Source: Tipula vernalis | Taxonomy: Eukaryota > Arthropoda > Insecta > Diptera > Tipulidae | NCBI GenBank assembly: GCA_958295665.1 | Contig: OY282558.1 | Span: 463,648,495 to 463,712,494 of the forward strand | Length of the DNA: 64,000 bases | Reading direction: 5' to 3' | Shown here: positions 13,067 to 24,657 of the stretch, piece after piece | Numbering within the stretch: position 1 is the stretch's first letter | Layout: each line of letters begins with the position of its first letter | Position numbers and translations under genes: made by a program | The notes under the pieces: generated by a model | What the model was told of the DNA's origin: nothing | Database searches by the model: none | What the model saw: the letters and a program-made list of their open reading frames with translations, nothing else

Positions 13067-13590
13067 ATGTACGACGAATTTGAGGCGATTCTTGCAGAAG
13101 TTATGTTACAATATAATGCCATTGTCATTTGTGGCGATTTGTGACGTCAGTGGCAATAGCAACACTTCAATCAAATTTATGTGATTATTGGAACGTTTTG
13201 GGTGTAAATGTCAGAATATTGAGCCGACGGGTTTTACAAGCACTGCTGCTACATTGCTTGATTTGTTCATCACAAATACAGAAAGGATACAATTAATCAA
13301 ATCTCGGTGGGATTTCCTGATCATGATATGATTTTTTTTCGTAAGATGTAGACTTTTGTAGGTCGGATTCTTCAAATAGTTTTGCGGGATTATAAATGTA
13401 TAAATACATTTGGCCTCCTAGAGAAATGTATAAACCTAAAATGGAATATATTATATACCACTTTAGAGCCCAATGATAAGGTGGAACTTTTTCCAATTGG
13501 ATACGTTGTTTATTTAATGAATTTGTTCCGATCAAAACAGTAACTATTAAGACATCCCCAAGGATTATTTCCCCAAGGATTATTTGGCTT
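13067..13590 (+). pseudogene. APE-type endonuclease fragment of a Jockey/CR1-like element
   Basis: Plus-strand readings give FEAILAEVMLQYNAIVICGDL, matching the endonuclease 'VICGDFN' strand, and later PTGFTSTAATLLDLFITNTE. A frameshift leads to GFPDHDMIFF, the catalytic SDHD-like loop with Asp and His retained. After a stop the reading continues as RDYKCINTFGLLEKCINLKW, the linker between endonuclease and RT in this group. Stops and shifts break it at about 13143, 13195 and 13345. It ends near 13590 with a short duplication of 'ccccaaggattattt'. No RT follows. Confidence 0.8.
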
Positions 13591-13599
13591 GATTTTTCT

Positions 13600-16500
13600 G
13601 TTTTTGAAATCTTTATACAATATGAATTCTCTTAAATTACCATAGATAATCATCTTACTCTTGTATATGATTAAATGGGTTAAAGTGTTTTATGATTTTT
13701 GTGCTGTTCCTTGAGAAATAAACGAAGTTGTAAACAAAAATTATATGTTACTATATTTTCTTAATGAGACAAACACCTACAATTTTTCATCAATGTCTGC
13801 CTGGAACAATACCGTAGAAATAGAATCCAATTAACTAAAATGAAAACGCAATTTTTATAAAAAAAAACAACTGTAGTATTTTCAAAAGTCAACATATCAT
13901 TCTCAACAAGCAAATATAATTTATCACGTCTAACACCGTAGTGTTTAACATTAAATTCAGCGGTTCAGACTATGACCAATGTAAAAACATATAGTTATAC
14001 GAAAGGCTAAAATTTTCCACTTTATCCCTCGCAACTTATAGAGTACTCATCCTTATCGCACCTCATAACATTCTTTATATACAATGTGCACAGCAAATAC
14101 GAATACTGTTTTTATTTTATCTTAGCTGGTAGTATAGCAATTAAATTTGATACATGACCAAGTAGAATTTTCATTATTAAATATTGTTCTTTATGTTTAT
14201 GTTATGGTTTTGTTTTCGTTTTGGTGTTTACATAGTGTTTGTAACAGTTTGCAAAAAAGAACGATCACAGAGCTCCGGTTCATTCTTGCTTTTTTAACTG
14301 TCATGATTATAGTTAATTTGAAAAATGTATAAATCTCAAAACAAACAACAGCAATCATGTACGAGTACTACTCGTAAATATTCTACAATCTCTTAATAAG
14401 AATTGAATATAAATAAATACAGTTCGTAGCATTTTATATCTAGTTGGGTTTTTTTCCGCCCAAAAGAAAATGAAAACTTTTAATAGGGAAAATATAGTAC
14501 ATACTGCAGTAATTATAAAAATGAGACTAGTTAAACAAATAATAGAGAGTTCTGGTTTGGTATCGCTTTTACAAAGAACAGTAAAACCACAATCGATATA
14601 CAGCTAATGCAAGTTCCAGACCATCGATATACAGCTAACACAGTGAAAACCTCATTGTTGACGACAGAACAAAACAATACCACGAATATGCACATAATAT
14701 AAAATATACTGGAAAATAAACCACATCGTTGATAATATATTTTAACAATATTGCGAAAATGCTTATAAAATAATTATCGATTATCGAACTTATCATATTT
14801 CATTTAAAATACAAATTTTCTGTTTTGTATTATATAAATCTAGTCTTAGTTTGCCAATTAGTAATGTAATTTATCAAAATACAGTGCAACGTTATATTTA
14901 TTTTTTGTAAACCCGGTACGTTTCCGACCAAATAAATTTTGTTATAATAGGCCGGAACCACTATAAGCGGCTCAGTTATAAAAACGGTTAAAAAAATGTA
15001 AAAAAAAGTCTTAGTGTAACTAAAATAATAAAATAACGTTCTGGTCATAGTCTCCACCAGCGGCAAGCACAGAAATATAATAAATTTGTGAATAACTACC
15101 AGTCAAAATTTCAAAAAATAAGCTTTGGAGAGTTGTTTTCAAAATTGCTTGATCATCCCCAGAATAACGAAAGCTAATATTTTCATGATATTTTTTAGCT
15201 TGGTGAGTTATTTTCATTTTTTCCTTTATACTACTTAACTTCTAAGTGAAAAATTTAAAATTTTGCAAATTAGACTCCAAGATTACAAAAATTCTTGTAA
15301 AAATATTATAACCTAATGACGGTTTATCGTTTAGTTGAAACAAACAAAGTTGTAACAAAAATTAAATTAGGAAAATTAGTTTAATTAAAAATAGAGAAAA
15401 TATTAAAAGAAACTTTAGCACTATTTTACGTACAAAAGATAACTCATAAAATAGAAATATTTGGCGGCAGCAATACTGACATTTATAGATCTATAGAGAG
15501 TGTAGATTGAACTTTAAAACATTGTAGCATATTCAAAGAAAGTGACTACTAAAAATTTAATAATAGAAAGTATTACACAAAAAATAGTAAGAGAAGCAAG
15601 TCAATCATTAATAAACCAAAACCTGAAAAGTTCTGGTTGGATAGAGATTATAAAATACCTGACGAAGAAATTCGCTGATAAACGCAATGAAATTAATTTA
15701 CAATTTTAATTGTATGGACTAATAAAACAAAATTTCGAGCCTCAAGTATAATATGCAGAAAACGTTAAGATAATAAGCTTGCTAACGAATCAAATAAAAA
15801 TAACAAGTGAAAGTAAAGATGTAATAGAGTATCAAATAAAACAGTAAACTGGACTAATGACATTTACTGCTGGATTAAAAAAATTCTGTGGAATTTGCTC
15901 AGAGCCTAAAATTCTCAAAGTAATAAAAAAATTAACATCAAAAATATAAAACTCCTTAGTGAGGGATGTGCTCCCGAGTTCACGTGCAAAATATATTTGA
16001 CTTGCTGGGAGTTTTAAGTGGTTCAGCTTTCGAACTCTATAAAAAAAGATAGTCCTCTTGGAGAATTCTTCAAATCCTTTGAGAATATGGAGCAAAAACG
16101 AAATATGTGAACTCGATTATGTCTTCGATGCACTTCATTATATCTGCGAAATGTATACAACTACTTAAGTTAACTTATTTTTAATTGGAAACTGAAATGT
16201 ACCAGGGCATATGCCGCCGTTGGGTTCTCTTGTTACGAAACCAACCAGTTGTTTGGCGGCCGATGACGAGTAAAGTGACATCGTGAGTTTTACTTAAATG
16301 TTTATATATTGCTACTACAGCAGCTCGCTGAACACCTCATTCCAACAGGATGCAGCATTTGAATTTGGATTATTAACATGGTCATCGTTGCCAGAGCCTC
16401 TGGTAGTTGAATGTTGATAATGCGACGCTATTGTTAACACATCAAACTTCAGTCAGAAATCCTTCGAGATTCGCTACTAGTGATGAAGCCATAGACACAA

Positions 16501-16950
16501 GTTGTTGATTTTGTTTTTTGTTTTTATCGTGAGATACAATTACTATATAAGTACCACCCTGTGGTGTATGAATCTTGGTGACACATACAAATACTGGAAA
16601 ATGATTACGCTTAACATTAATTTCTACGACAATATAATAATCAACATTACTGAAGAAACTGAGTAGATATTAGACTTTAAAATTAAAAATTAGTAGACTA
16701 GTAGACTATTAGAGTAGACTTTAAAATTTAAATTTTGAAAATCATGTATTCATAGTCTACAAAAATACCAAGTATTATTAAATACATACGTCAAAAGTAT
16801 GTATTTATTCGTTTCCAAAATTTCCATGACAATCTTACACTACCAATGTAAAAATCATATGATAAAATAATATTGTATATTAAAACGAAATACGTCATTT
16901 GCGTTCATCTCATTTATAAGATTACTCCAATACAAAATTTTTTGGTAGGC
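13600..16950. other. Non-coding stretch; possible degraded Gypsy 5' region at its end
   Basis: No gene is supported. A 16 bp word (atcgatatacagctaa) is repeated 40 bp apart near 14594 and 14634. Between about 15600 and 16100 a plus-strand reading has longer open stretches that could be the degraded gag region of the Gypsy-like fragment downstream. I could not recognise gag motifs, so this stays a guess. Confidence 0.4.
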
Positions 16951-16959
16951 GCGAGTAAA

Positions 16960-17630
16960 GATGTTTATACATCAAAAACTTATAGAGATTCCAAGAAACA
17001 TACAGTCAGGAAAATTCTATGTTAAACCAGTCCAATTACAAAATAATGTATTCATTGAAGAAGGTGTTGACAGCTCACGAACCTTACCATGCGTATGTCG
17101 AAATGATTAATTATGAAAATAATCCCAAAAAAATCTTCCTAATGAAACCGTAACAAGTTGAAATATTCGAAAACAACTATAAAAGCGTCGATACAAATTA
17201 TTAAACTAATAAAACTTTAAACAATATTTCGAGCATTTAAATAAAGAAGAAGCTAGCAAAATTCAGAAACAGGGTAAACAATTTAACAATATTGTTTACA
17301 AAGAAATCAATTCACTAGCCTCCTCAAATAACTCCTAACACGGGATTAAACAATATAGTTGCCTAAAATACCAAAAATAATAGATCAAAAACGAAATAGC
17401 AAAATTATTGGACAAAGGAATCATACGCCCATCGTACAACCCTTGGTTGTCACCTCATAGTGCTTAACACCTTGATTCTAATGGCAACAAACAATGTAGA
17501 TTAGATATTGATTATCGTCAATTAAATAAGCAAGCAATATACGATAAATATCCGTTACTTAATATCACTAGTATATTAGATAAGCTAGGTAGATCTATCT
17601 GTTTCTCAACAATACATCTAGCTTCTAGAT
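16960..17630 (+). pseudogene. Gypsy-like LTR retrotransposon pol fragment (protease/RT junction and RT fingers)
   Basis: A broken plus-strand reading carries PRNIQSGKFYVKPVQL, then a low-similarity region, then HLNKEEASKI near 17237. Next comes the RT start, with LLDKGIIRPSYNPWLSPHS and LDIDYRQLNKQAIYDKYPLL, then ITSILDKLGR and STIHLASRYS. These are the diagnostic opening RT motifs of the Gypsy/17.6/297 group, some of which are insect errantiviruses. The palm with its YxDD box, RNase H, integrase and LTRs are absent. Several stops and frameshifts and an apparent internal deletion before 17395 show it is long dead. Confidence 0.85.
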
Positions 17631-17700
17631 ATTCCAAAAACATCGCGAGCTGCAAACACATTTCCAAAAACATTGCGAGCTACAAAAACAATGATACTAA
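17629..17700. repeat. Two-copy ~35 bp duplication at the end of the Gypsy fragment
   Basis: The word 'ttccaaaaacat' followed by 'gcgagct' occurs at about 17629 and 17662 with small changes, right where recognisable RT sequence stops. Confidence 0.6.
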
Positions 17701-19477
17701 ATTCAAGAAGAAGCTAGCAAAAAATAAATACAAAATACCGCACAATAAATAAAAGTGGAATTTCGTGAAATTTTGTGATGAATTATACGCAAATTTTTTT
17801 TAATTGATGTTTTTTTGTGTTCAAATATTATTTCCATTTAAATGATAGTTTTTATTGAGATGCTTTGAAAAACCATTTTTAAAGATTGGTACCAAAAGGT
17901 TTCAAAACTACGATCAGCTAAACAGATTTTGCTTTGTGGAACTTCTTTGGTTCTAATGCACTAACATCTATTTTTGTGACGTAAGATTAGTGCAAGTTTT
18001 TTCTATTCTGCTCGGAATTAGAAATGGCTCAGTTAATGCCCAATGATAAAAATTGTAATTCCAATTAATCATAACATAAAGTTTGGATTATGTTGAACTA
18101 ATTATAATAAATTAACGAAATATTTTCAAAGAGAGCTTAACCTTGTTTTTTAAAAAAACAAAGTTGAACTTTCTTTGAAAGCATTTTTTCTCGTTAAGAT
18201 TACAATTACTTTGTGTACTTCAACCAGTACCAGTATCACAGAAGCCACCGCCAGTAACACAAAAGTGTTTAGTTATCTATACAATTAGTATTGGTTTTAG
18301 TTCTCCAAAAGATTTTAGAAACTTTAAATATTTATTGATTTTCTTATAGTTCTTTCTGAGTTCTATTTGATTAAATAAATTATTTTCAATTTTTGTATAC
18401 CTTATTTCTGTCACTCACACTGCCATCAATCAATAATATACTCGAAATAAAATAATAACAGAAAAACTCGTAATATTACAACGAATTGCTTTTTCAATAA
18501 AATTACCCAATATTACCGAACATTCAATTACATTTCTATTTTCTGTTTATTTTCTAATAATTTCCTGTATTAAAAAAAAGAAAAAAAGAAACGGTAATTC
18601 AAGTTTAAATACGACCAGATAATAACAATAAAAATATATAATTGTATTACATACGAAAAAGGTAAATATGACCCGATTATGGGGAAATGTAATTTCCTTT
18701 TATCTTCATGATGGCCTGCCTCTTTCAATGGATTGTATCTATGCAAAGCATTCCTAAATATAGAAGCCGTCAGGTTCAGACCAATTTTAAAAGAAGCTTA
18801 ATTTAAGGGGCATACATTTTACGATTCCCATAAGAACCCATGTAAAATTGAACATGTTTGATTAAAATTTTATGAATGAAAAATACTCGTAACAGAAAAT
18901 ATTTTTAGGTTTATATTTAAATCAAACCTTTGAGTATAACATATTTTAAAACCAATAACTTAAATTTAGTAATTTGATTAATATACCATACAATAATTTA
19001 AATAAAATTGTGAAAAATACAAATCAATGACGTAAGATCTTACTTCCCATTTATCAAAGCCTTCAAAATTCAATAGACCAAAAATTAGCAAACTACGCAC
19101 AACCACTCTTTAACAACAATAAAAACTAAATGGTTTTTTTACATGTAAGCAAAAAAAAGTTTGTTTCTCCTCGTTAGTTTAAACTCTTTGCTATTTATCG
19201 ACATTTTTTTATTATAAAAAAAACCTGAACGAAAGTTGTGATGTCTTGAGGTGTAAAGATCTATTTGTAAATACACCTCTCCCTCAATTAACATGGTAAT
19301 TACGTTCCGCCAAATTACAGTGTTACTCAAAACCGTGTTTGTTTGTTTGTTTATGTATACTCAGACTTGGAGAATATCCAAGAATAAAGAAACAAAAATC
19401 TAAAAATCTCCAAAAATATGTTATGTAGTACAATCCATACACGGATTTTTTTGAAACATAATCTAAACAACAAGATA

Positions 19478-19592
19478 TACATACATATGTATGTACATAC
19501 GTAAAATATGGTAAAAACTGTAATAACGGAAAAATAAAATACACCATCGCACGATAGCTATTTGTATATATAGTATGTACATACATACATAC
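19478..19592. repeat. Degenerate TACATA/TATGTA microsatellite patches
   Basis: Two patches (about 19478-19503 and 19569-19592) consist of alternating tacata and tatgta words, a pattern very common in fly intergenic DNA. Confidence 0.7.
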
Positions 19593-19629
19593 TCATTTTT
19601 ATACCAACTTTCCTTTTACGTTGTGGAAA

Positions 19630-19735
19630 AAAAACCGTGTTAGCCGAAACTTCTGTGCGTGTTAACCAAGACTTGGTCTCAATTCGTTAACCGTGTTAAA
19701 TCAAATCCGCGTTAGTCAAGTATCTTGTTAATCGA
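19630..19735 (+). repeat. Cluster of CGTGTTAACC-like motifs
   Basis: Five variants of c-g-t/c-g-t-t-a-(a/g)-(c/t)-c fall within 105 bp, near 19637, 19657, 19686, 19708 and 19725, mostly about 20 bp apart. The C/G content is higher than in the flanks. The function is unknown; it could be a transposase-binding array of a pogo-like element end, which is speculation. Confidence 0.5.
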
Positions 19736-19996
19736 GGAATAGGTGTAAAGGGGTTTTAGTAAAAAATTAATTAAATATATATAAACAAGATTTAATTAAT
19801 TGATTTTTAAATCATATTATCAATTATTCTTCTTGATAACGTAGAAATCAAAATTCATTTTTATAAGATTTTTCATTTAAGAAAAACGATATTAAAAAAA
19901 CATAACTTTCCATATGATTTGTATGAAAAATCCATTTTTTTTTTGTTTTTCTATACCCCTTATATTAAGTTCGAATTTTATCCTGACGGCTTGTAT

Positions 19997-20906
19997 CAGA
20001 GCCTTCTAGAGTATAGAGCCATAATCATAATGACGTATTTTTTAGAAGCTTTTTTGTGGTACAACTTTTCACTGATTTCCATAGGAATCAATAGTAAAAA
20101 TGGTGTTTTTTAGCTTCAAGTTTTTCAATGAAAAAAGCAAAAATATTATAAAATGTTTATATAAAAGATTTCTACATATCTTTAAGAACAATATACAAAA
20201 AGGCCATATTGGTATTAATTAAATATTAATTGCAGAAATATTAAAATTAAATTATTTCTAAAATATATTTTTCGAACTTTTATTTTGAAAAATACATCAA
20301 AGTTGGCTCTGTCGAATTAAAATAATACTTGCTAAATTTATCTTTAGTTTTACTAGTGTCCGTAAGATGTCTAAAATGGTTACAGAAAGATACGAAAAAA
20401 AATTATTTAATCGCAAAATTATCACACGTTCCTATATTTTGTGAATTTGTTTTGCTTTTCCTACAATTTTTGTAGGATATTTTCCTACAATTTTTGAACT
20501 TGAAATTTCGCCAGGTGGTATTTTTTGGTACGATTGTATGTAATTTATATTGACTTAATGACCAAACGAATGGTAGTAAGCTTTTATTTCAATTTGACCA
20601 GAATACTGTTGATATGAATTTTTTTTAATATTTTAGTTTAAATAAATCAATTATTACAAGATAATGAAAACGATTTACTTAAACGATATTCATACATGTT
20701 TAAATTCAAACATTTATAAAAGTATTTCAAAAATCATAATTAAGAATTTGTAACGTTTTCATTTAAAAATTTGTCTTAGGAAAAAAAGTGATTTACCATA
20801 TGTTTTGTGTGTTTTACTATGAAAAGTTTCGTTTTTTCCTCGTTTCTAATTCCCTTATAAAAGCTTAGATTTTTTGATTATGGCTCTATAAAATACAGGG
20901 TGCTCT
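19997..20906 (+). mobile_element. 910 bp hAT-like non-autonomous DNA element (copy A)
   Basis: The element begins CAGAGCC and ends GGTGCTCT. It is flanked on both sides by the identical 8 bp gcttgtat (19989-19996 and 20907-20914), a target-site duplication of hAT length. Subterminal inverted repeats share ATAGAGCCATAATC on the left and its complement on the right. There is no transposase ORF. A near-full-length relative lies at 43862-44778 and partial inverted copies lie at 20926-21424 and 23280-24775. Copy A carries a small internal duplication around 'cctacaatttttg' near 20461-20490 and lacks about 30 bp present in copy B. Confidence 0.85.
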
Positions 20907-20925
20907 GCTTGTATCAAAACAACCA

Positions 20926-21424
20926 AGATTATACAAAGCCATAGTCTAAAAACCACAGCTTTTTTAAAGAAATTAGAAACGTGGAAAAAAACCAAACTTT
21001 TCATAGTAAAATACACAAAACATATGGGAAATCACTATTTTTCCTAAGACAAATTTTTTAATGAAAACTTTACAAATTCTTAATTATGATTTCTAAAATA
21101 CTTTCATAAATATTTGAATTTCAACATAGTATATGAATGTCGTTTAAGTAAATTGTTTTCATTTTCTTGTAATAATTGAATTATTTAAACCAAAATATAA
21201 AATAATTTCATAACAACAGCATTCTGGTCAAATTAAAATAAAAGCTTACTACAATTCGTTTGGTCGTTAAGTTAATATACATTACATAGATGGCAGTGAT
21301 GGCCGTAAAAATTTGGTAAAATCATACCAAAAATTACCACCTGAGGAAATGTCAAGTAAAAAAATGGTAAGAAAAGCAAAACAAATTCACAAATTATTAT
21401 GTACGAGTGATAATTTTGTGACTA
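20926..21424 (-). mobile_element. Inverted partial copy of the hAT-like element
   Basis: The sequence is the reverse complement of the right half of the 910 bp element, starting from the 'attatacaaagccatagtc' end. It contains the block around 'acatatgggaaatcac' and the 'ctggtcaaattaaaataaaagc' region, and runs to the 'gtacgagtgataattttgtg' segment. It lies tail-to-tail with copy A with only about 20 bp between them, making a large inverted repeat. It ends directly at the MITE at 21425. Confidence 0.85.
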
Positions 21425-21692
21425 AAGCCTGCGTTTTTTAATTCGCTGCGGATAGCTGCTATCTAGAGCCGTCATATAAAATGTGGCTCCCGATAGCGCT
21501 CCGTATAAATAGGTAGAGCCAAATATTTTTTATATGAAGTTTTTGCTAAACAATTGAATTAAAAATGATAGTTTGATGTTAAGTAAGTTTAGTTTACCAA
21601 TAAATAGCGCGTCAAATTTAAATTTAGGCGTTGAAAGATGACGGCTCTTGATAACAGCTATCGGGAGCGAATAAAAAAACGCAGCTAAAATA
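21425..21692. mobile_element. ~265 bp MITE with ~45 bp terminal inverted repeats
   Basis: The left end carries CTGCGTTTTTTAATTCGC and GATAGCTGCTATC then GAGCCGTCAT. The right end, read on the other strand, carries the same blocks with few mismatches. Flanking 'ctaaa' on both sides may be the target-site duplication. The internal sequence is non-coding. The superfamily cannot be assigned by eye. Confidence 0.8.
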
Positions 21693-21699
21693 AATTTTT

Positions 21700-22500
21700 A
21701 AAATAATTTTTGTAAAACCGAATATATTTTAAATCTAAAGGAAAAGGATTCATTTATCACATTTAAAACAACAACATGATACAATTAACATATTTTTTAA
21801 TTTGATTAATTTGATTAATGGAAAATAATTTTTGTTTCGTATTTTACTGTTTCATCTCGCTTTCATCTGCTGAAAAATTCATAATACACAGCAGCTCGAA
21901 TTATTTAAAAAATTATATCAAAAACAATAAAAGTTGTTTGAAATGTTGAGAAGATTTTTTTTTTTTAATAGACAAACTAATGGAATTTCTTTGTAACACA
22001 TACCTACTGTGCGTTTGTTGTAAAATCGTTGAAGGGAAAATATGTGACGGCAACAAGCAGTTCACAAAACGTAAAAAAAGAAAATTCCTATTTAACCACA
22101 ACCTGTTGTTGTTGTTGTAGCTTTTATTTTATTCTACTTGTTGTATGATTTTACACAAAGAATTTTTATGATTTTGTGGGTTGGTGAAAAATCTGTTCTA
22201 TGTCTTTTATGTATCATTTAGGTTTTTTCCTTGTGTGTGCAGAGTATGTATTTATTATATTGTTAGTGGGTACTTGTTGATTTAATCTGTTTGTGATGAG
22301 ACGAATGAATGGAAGTTATTACTTTATTACACACATTTTTTTAGTGTTGAAATGGTTGGAATATGAAGAGTCGCTAGGATCTAATATGAAGTTTTTTTTT
22401 TATTGCACTTACAGGCTGATAATTGCCGATTTAAACAATTTAATGGATTATTGCGATAGAAGCGAACGCCATAGAACACCCCTATGTAGTTTAAAATGTA
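21700..22500. other. Non-coding stretch
   Basis: No gene or clear repeat is seen apart from a short GTT run near 22106-22117. An ORF at 22293-22724 is mostly read through poly-T sequence of the next element. Confidence 0.5.
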
Positions 22501-22504
22501 ACTT

Positions 22505-23120
22505 AACTGTAAGATTAATAAAAAAATTGAGATGTGGCCAACACACGACTTTCTTTTATGAACAGAGAATTTTGAGACATTTTATTTTTTTTTATAACTT
22601 TTTTATTAAATTTTTTTTTTTAATTTTTAAATTTTTAAATTTTTTTTTTAAATTTTTTTTTTTTTTAATTTTTTTTTTTTTTAATTTTGATTTGTTTTTA
22701 ATTTTTAGAAACATTTTGTGTTGAGTAGTTTTTTGTAAATCTTATACTTTTTAAGATATTTGCAAAATAAATTTTCTGGACCTAGGGAGTGGCCACTTCC
22801 GGTTAACCGATTTGGAATAAAATTCACTGGGACCTCCCAATTTATCAAAAAAGCTTAAATATGAAGTTTCAGTTCGATTGGTTAAACCATCTGGGCTGTG
22901 GAGAGGACACAGACAGACTGACAGACTGACAGACTGACAGACTGACAGACTGACAGACTGACAGACTGACAGACTGACAGACAGACAGACAGACACCATT
23001 TCGAAACTCACTTTTTCGGACTCAGGGGACCTCAAAACTGATAAATCTCTAAAAATCTCAAAGTCCAAAATTTTCATGATTACTATACTTTATTTTACTA
23101 GAGTAAAAGAAAGTAATAAA
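22505..23120 (+). mobile_element. Single-armed relative of the TTAA palindrome
   Basis: From about 22524 it matches the arm of the 23.5-24.7 kb element: 'gatgtggccaacacacga', a long T-rich tract, 'gggagtggccacttccgg', 'tttcagttcgattggtta', then the GACA/GACT microsatellite. It continues into a centre block (22996-23060) and ends with TTTTACTAGAGTAAAA at 23093-23108, which corresponds to the subterminal block of the palindrome. Only one arm is present. The outer TTAA-type ends are not recognisable. It is non-coding. Confidence 0.8.
22913..22996. repeat. GACA/GACT microsatellite
   Basis: About 80 bp of alternating gaca and gact tetranucleotides, turning into pure gaca at the right end. It sits at the inner end of the transposon arm and is also present twice, inverted, in the 23.5-24.7 kb element. 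Confidence 0.95.
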
Positions 23121-23515
23121 TATTTATCTTTTAAACATCAATCGTTTTTTTAGTTACTGAGAAAATAGGAAAACGAGAAATTTTTCTTTGTAGAAATTGC
23201 AATTTTTGATACCAAATTTTAGAAATAAATTTTTAAACAGAGGAATTAAATAACCGAAAAGAGTAATAAAAAAAATAGATTTGGAAAATTATATTATACA
23301 AAGCAATAGTCTAAAAAACGAAGTTTTATAAAGGAATTAGAAACGAGGAAAAACCAAACTTTTCATAGAAAAACACATAAAACATATGGGAAATCACTTT
23401 TTTCCTTAGACAAATTTTTTAATGAAAACGTTACAAATTCTTAATTTTGATCCCTGAGATATTTTCATAAATGTTTGAATTTCAACATATAGTATGGTAT
23501 ATGAACATCAGTTAA

Positions 23516-24657
23516 CACTAGAACTACCGACCAGTCAAAATGACTGATTAACATTTATTGAATTCATTTTTACTTTCTTTTACTCCAGTAAAAAAATAGA
23601 GGTGTGGCCAACACACGATTTTCTTTTACGAACAGAGAATTTTGAGAAATTTAATTTTTTTTTATAACTTTTTTTTTAAATTTTTTTTTTTAATTTTTAA
23701 ATTTTTTAATTTTTAAATTTTTTTTTTTTAATTTTTTTTTTTTATTTTTATTTGTTTTTAATTTTTGGAAATATTATGCATTGAGTAGTTTTTTGTAATC
23801 CTTATACTTTTTAAGATATTTTTAAAATAAATTTTCTGGACCAAGGGAGTGGCCACTTCCGGTTAGCCGATTTGGCGTAAAATTCACTGGGACCTCCCAA
23901 TTTATCAAAAAAGCTTAAATCTGAAGTTTCAGTTCGATTGGATAAACCATCTGGGCTATAGAGAGGACACAGACAGACTGACAGACTGACAGACAGACAG
24001 ACAGAGATTTTTAGAAATTTATTTGTTTTGAGGTCCCCTGAGTCCGAAAAAGTGGGTTTCGAAATGGTGTCTGTCTGTCTGTCTGTCAGTTTGTCAGTCT
24101 GTCAGTCTGTCAGTCTGTCAGTCTGTCTGTGTCCTCTCTACAGCCCAGATGGTTTAACCAATCGAACTAAAACTTCAGATTTAAGCTTTTTTGATAAATT
24201 GGGACGCCCCAGTGAATTTTACTCCAAATCGGCTAACCGGAAGTGGCCACTCCCTTGGTCCAGAAAATTTATTTTGCAAATATCTTAAAAAGTTTAAGGT
24301 TTACAAAAAACTACTTAATACAAAATGTTTCCAAAAATTAAAAACAAATAAAAATAAAAATTAATAATTAAAAAAAAAAAAAATTTAAAAATTTAAAAAT
24401 TAAAAAAAAAAATTAAGAAAAAATTAAAATTTCTCAAAATTCTCTGTTCGTAAAAGAAAGTCGTGTGTTGGCCATACCTCAATTTTTTTAAATATTATGT
24501 TAGAATCGTTTTGGAAATTTTTGATGATTTTTAATTTAATTACTTTATTGTCATATTAAAACTCAACAACAATTTCTAAAATAATTCTAACATAATAATA
24601 AAAAAAATAATTCAATAAATGTAAATCCGTCATTTTGACGGGTTGGTAGTTCTAGTG
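23516..24657. mobile_element. 1142 bp TTAA-flanked palindromic (foldback) piggyBac-like element
   Basis: Both sides are TTAA (23512-23515 and 24658-24661), the duplication made by piggyBac-type transposition. Ends are inverted repeats beginning CACTAGAACTACC and sharing GTCAAAATGAC. Inside, two long arms (about 23590-24003 and 24078-24490) are nearly perfect inverted copies: 'gccaacacacga', a T-rich tract, 'gggagtggccacttccgg', 'cccaatttatcaaaaaagct', and GACA/GACT repeats. They flank a centre of about 70 bp. There is no transposase. The right arm has an extra 103 bp insertion (24494-24596). The piggyBac assignment rests on TTAA and terminal inverted repeats only. Confidence 0.9.
24494..24596. 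mobile_element. 103 bp inverted-repeat insertion inside the right arm
   Basis: It begins ATTATGTTAGAATCGTTTT and ends with nearly the reverse complement (aaaataattctaacataat), giving about 19 bp terminal inverted repeats. The equivalent place in the left arm lacks it. It is probably a very small nested MITE. Confidence 0.65.

Larger units (their letters stand above)
17705..19990. other. Non-coding stretch with short repeats
   Basis: No gene is seen. It contains the TACATA/TATGTA microsatellite patches near 19480-19592 and the motif cluster at 19630-19735, listed separately. Confidence 0.5.

Noticed and set aside
15832..16095. 87-codon minus-strand ORF as a gene
   Set aside because: No recognisable motif, and it may be antisense to degraded retroelement sequence.
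22293..22724. 143-codon ORF
   Set aside because: Its second half is read through poly-T/A tracts of the transposon arm and gives Phe-rich low complexity.
22751..23077. 108-codon minus-strand ORF rich in SVCQSV repeats
   Set aside because: The repeats are the translation of the GACA/GACT microsatellite inside a non-coding element; the similar ORF at 24028-24288 has the same cause.
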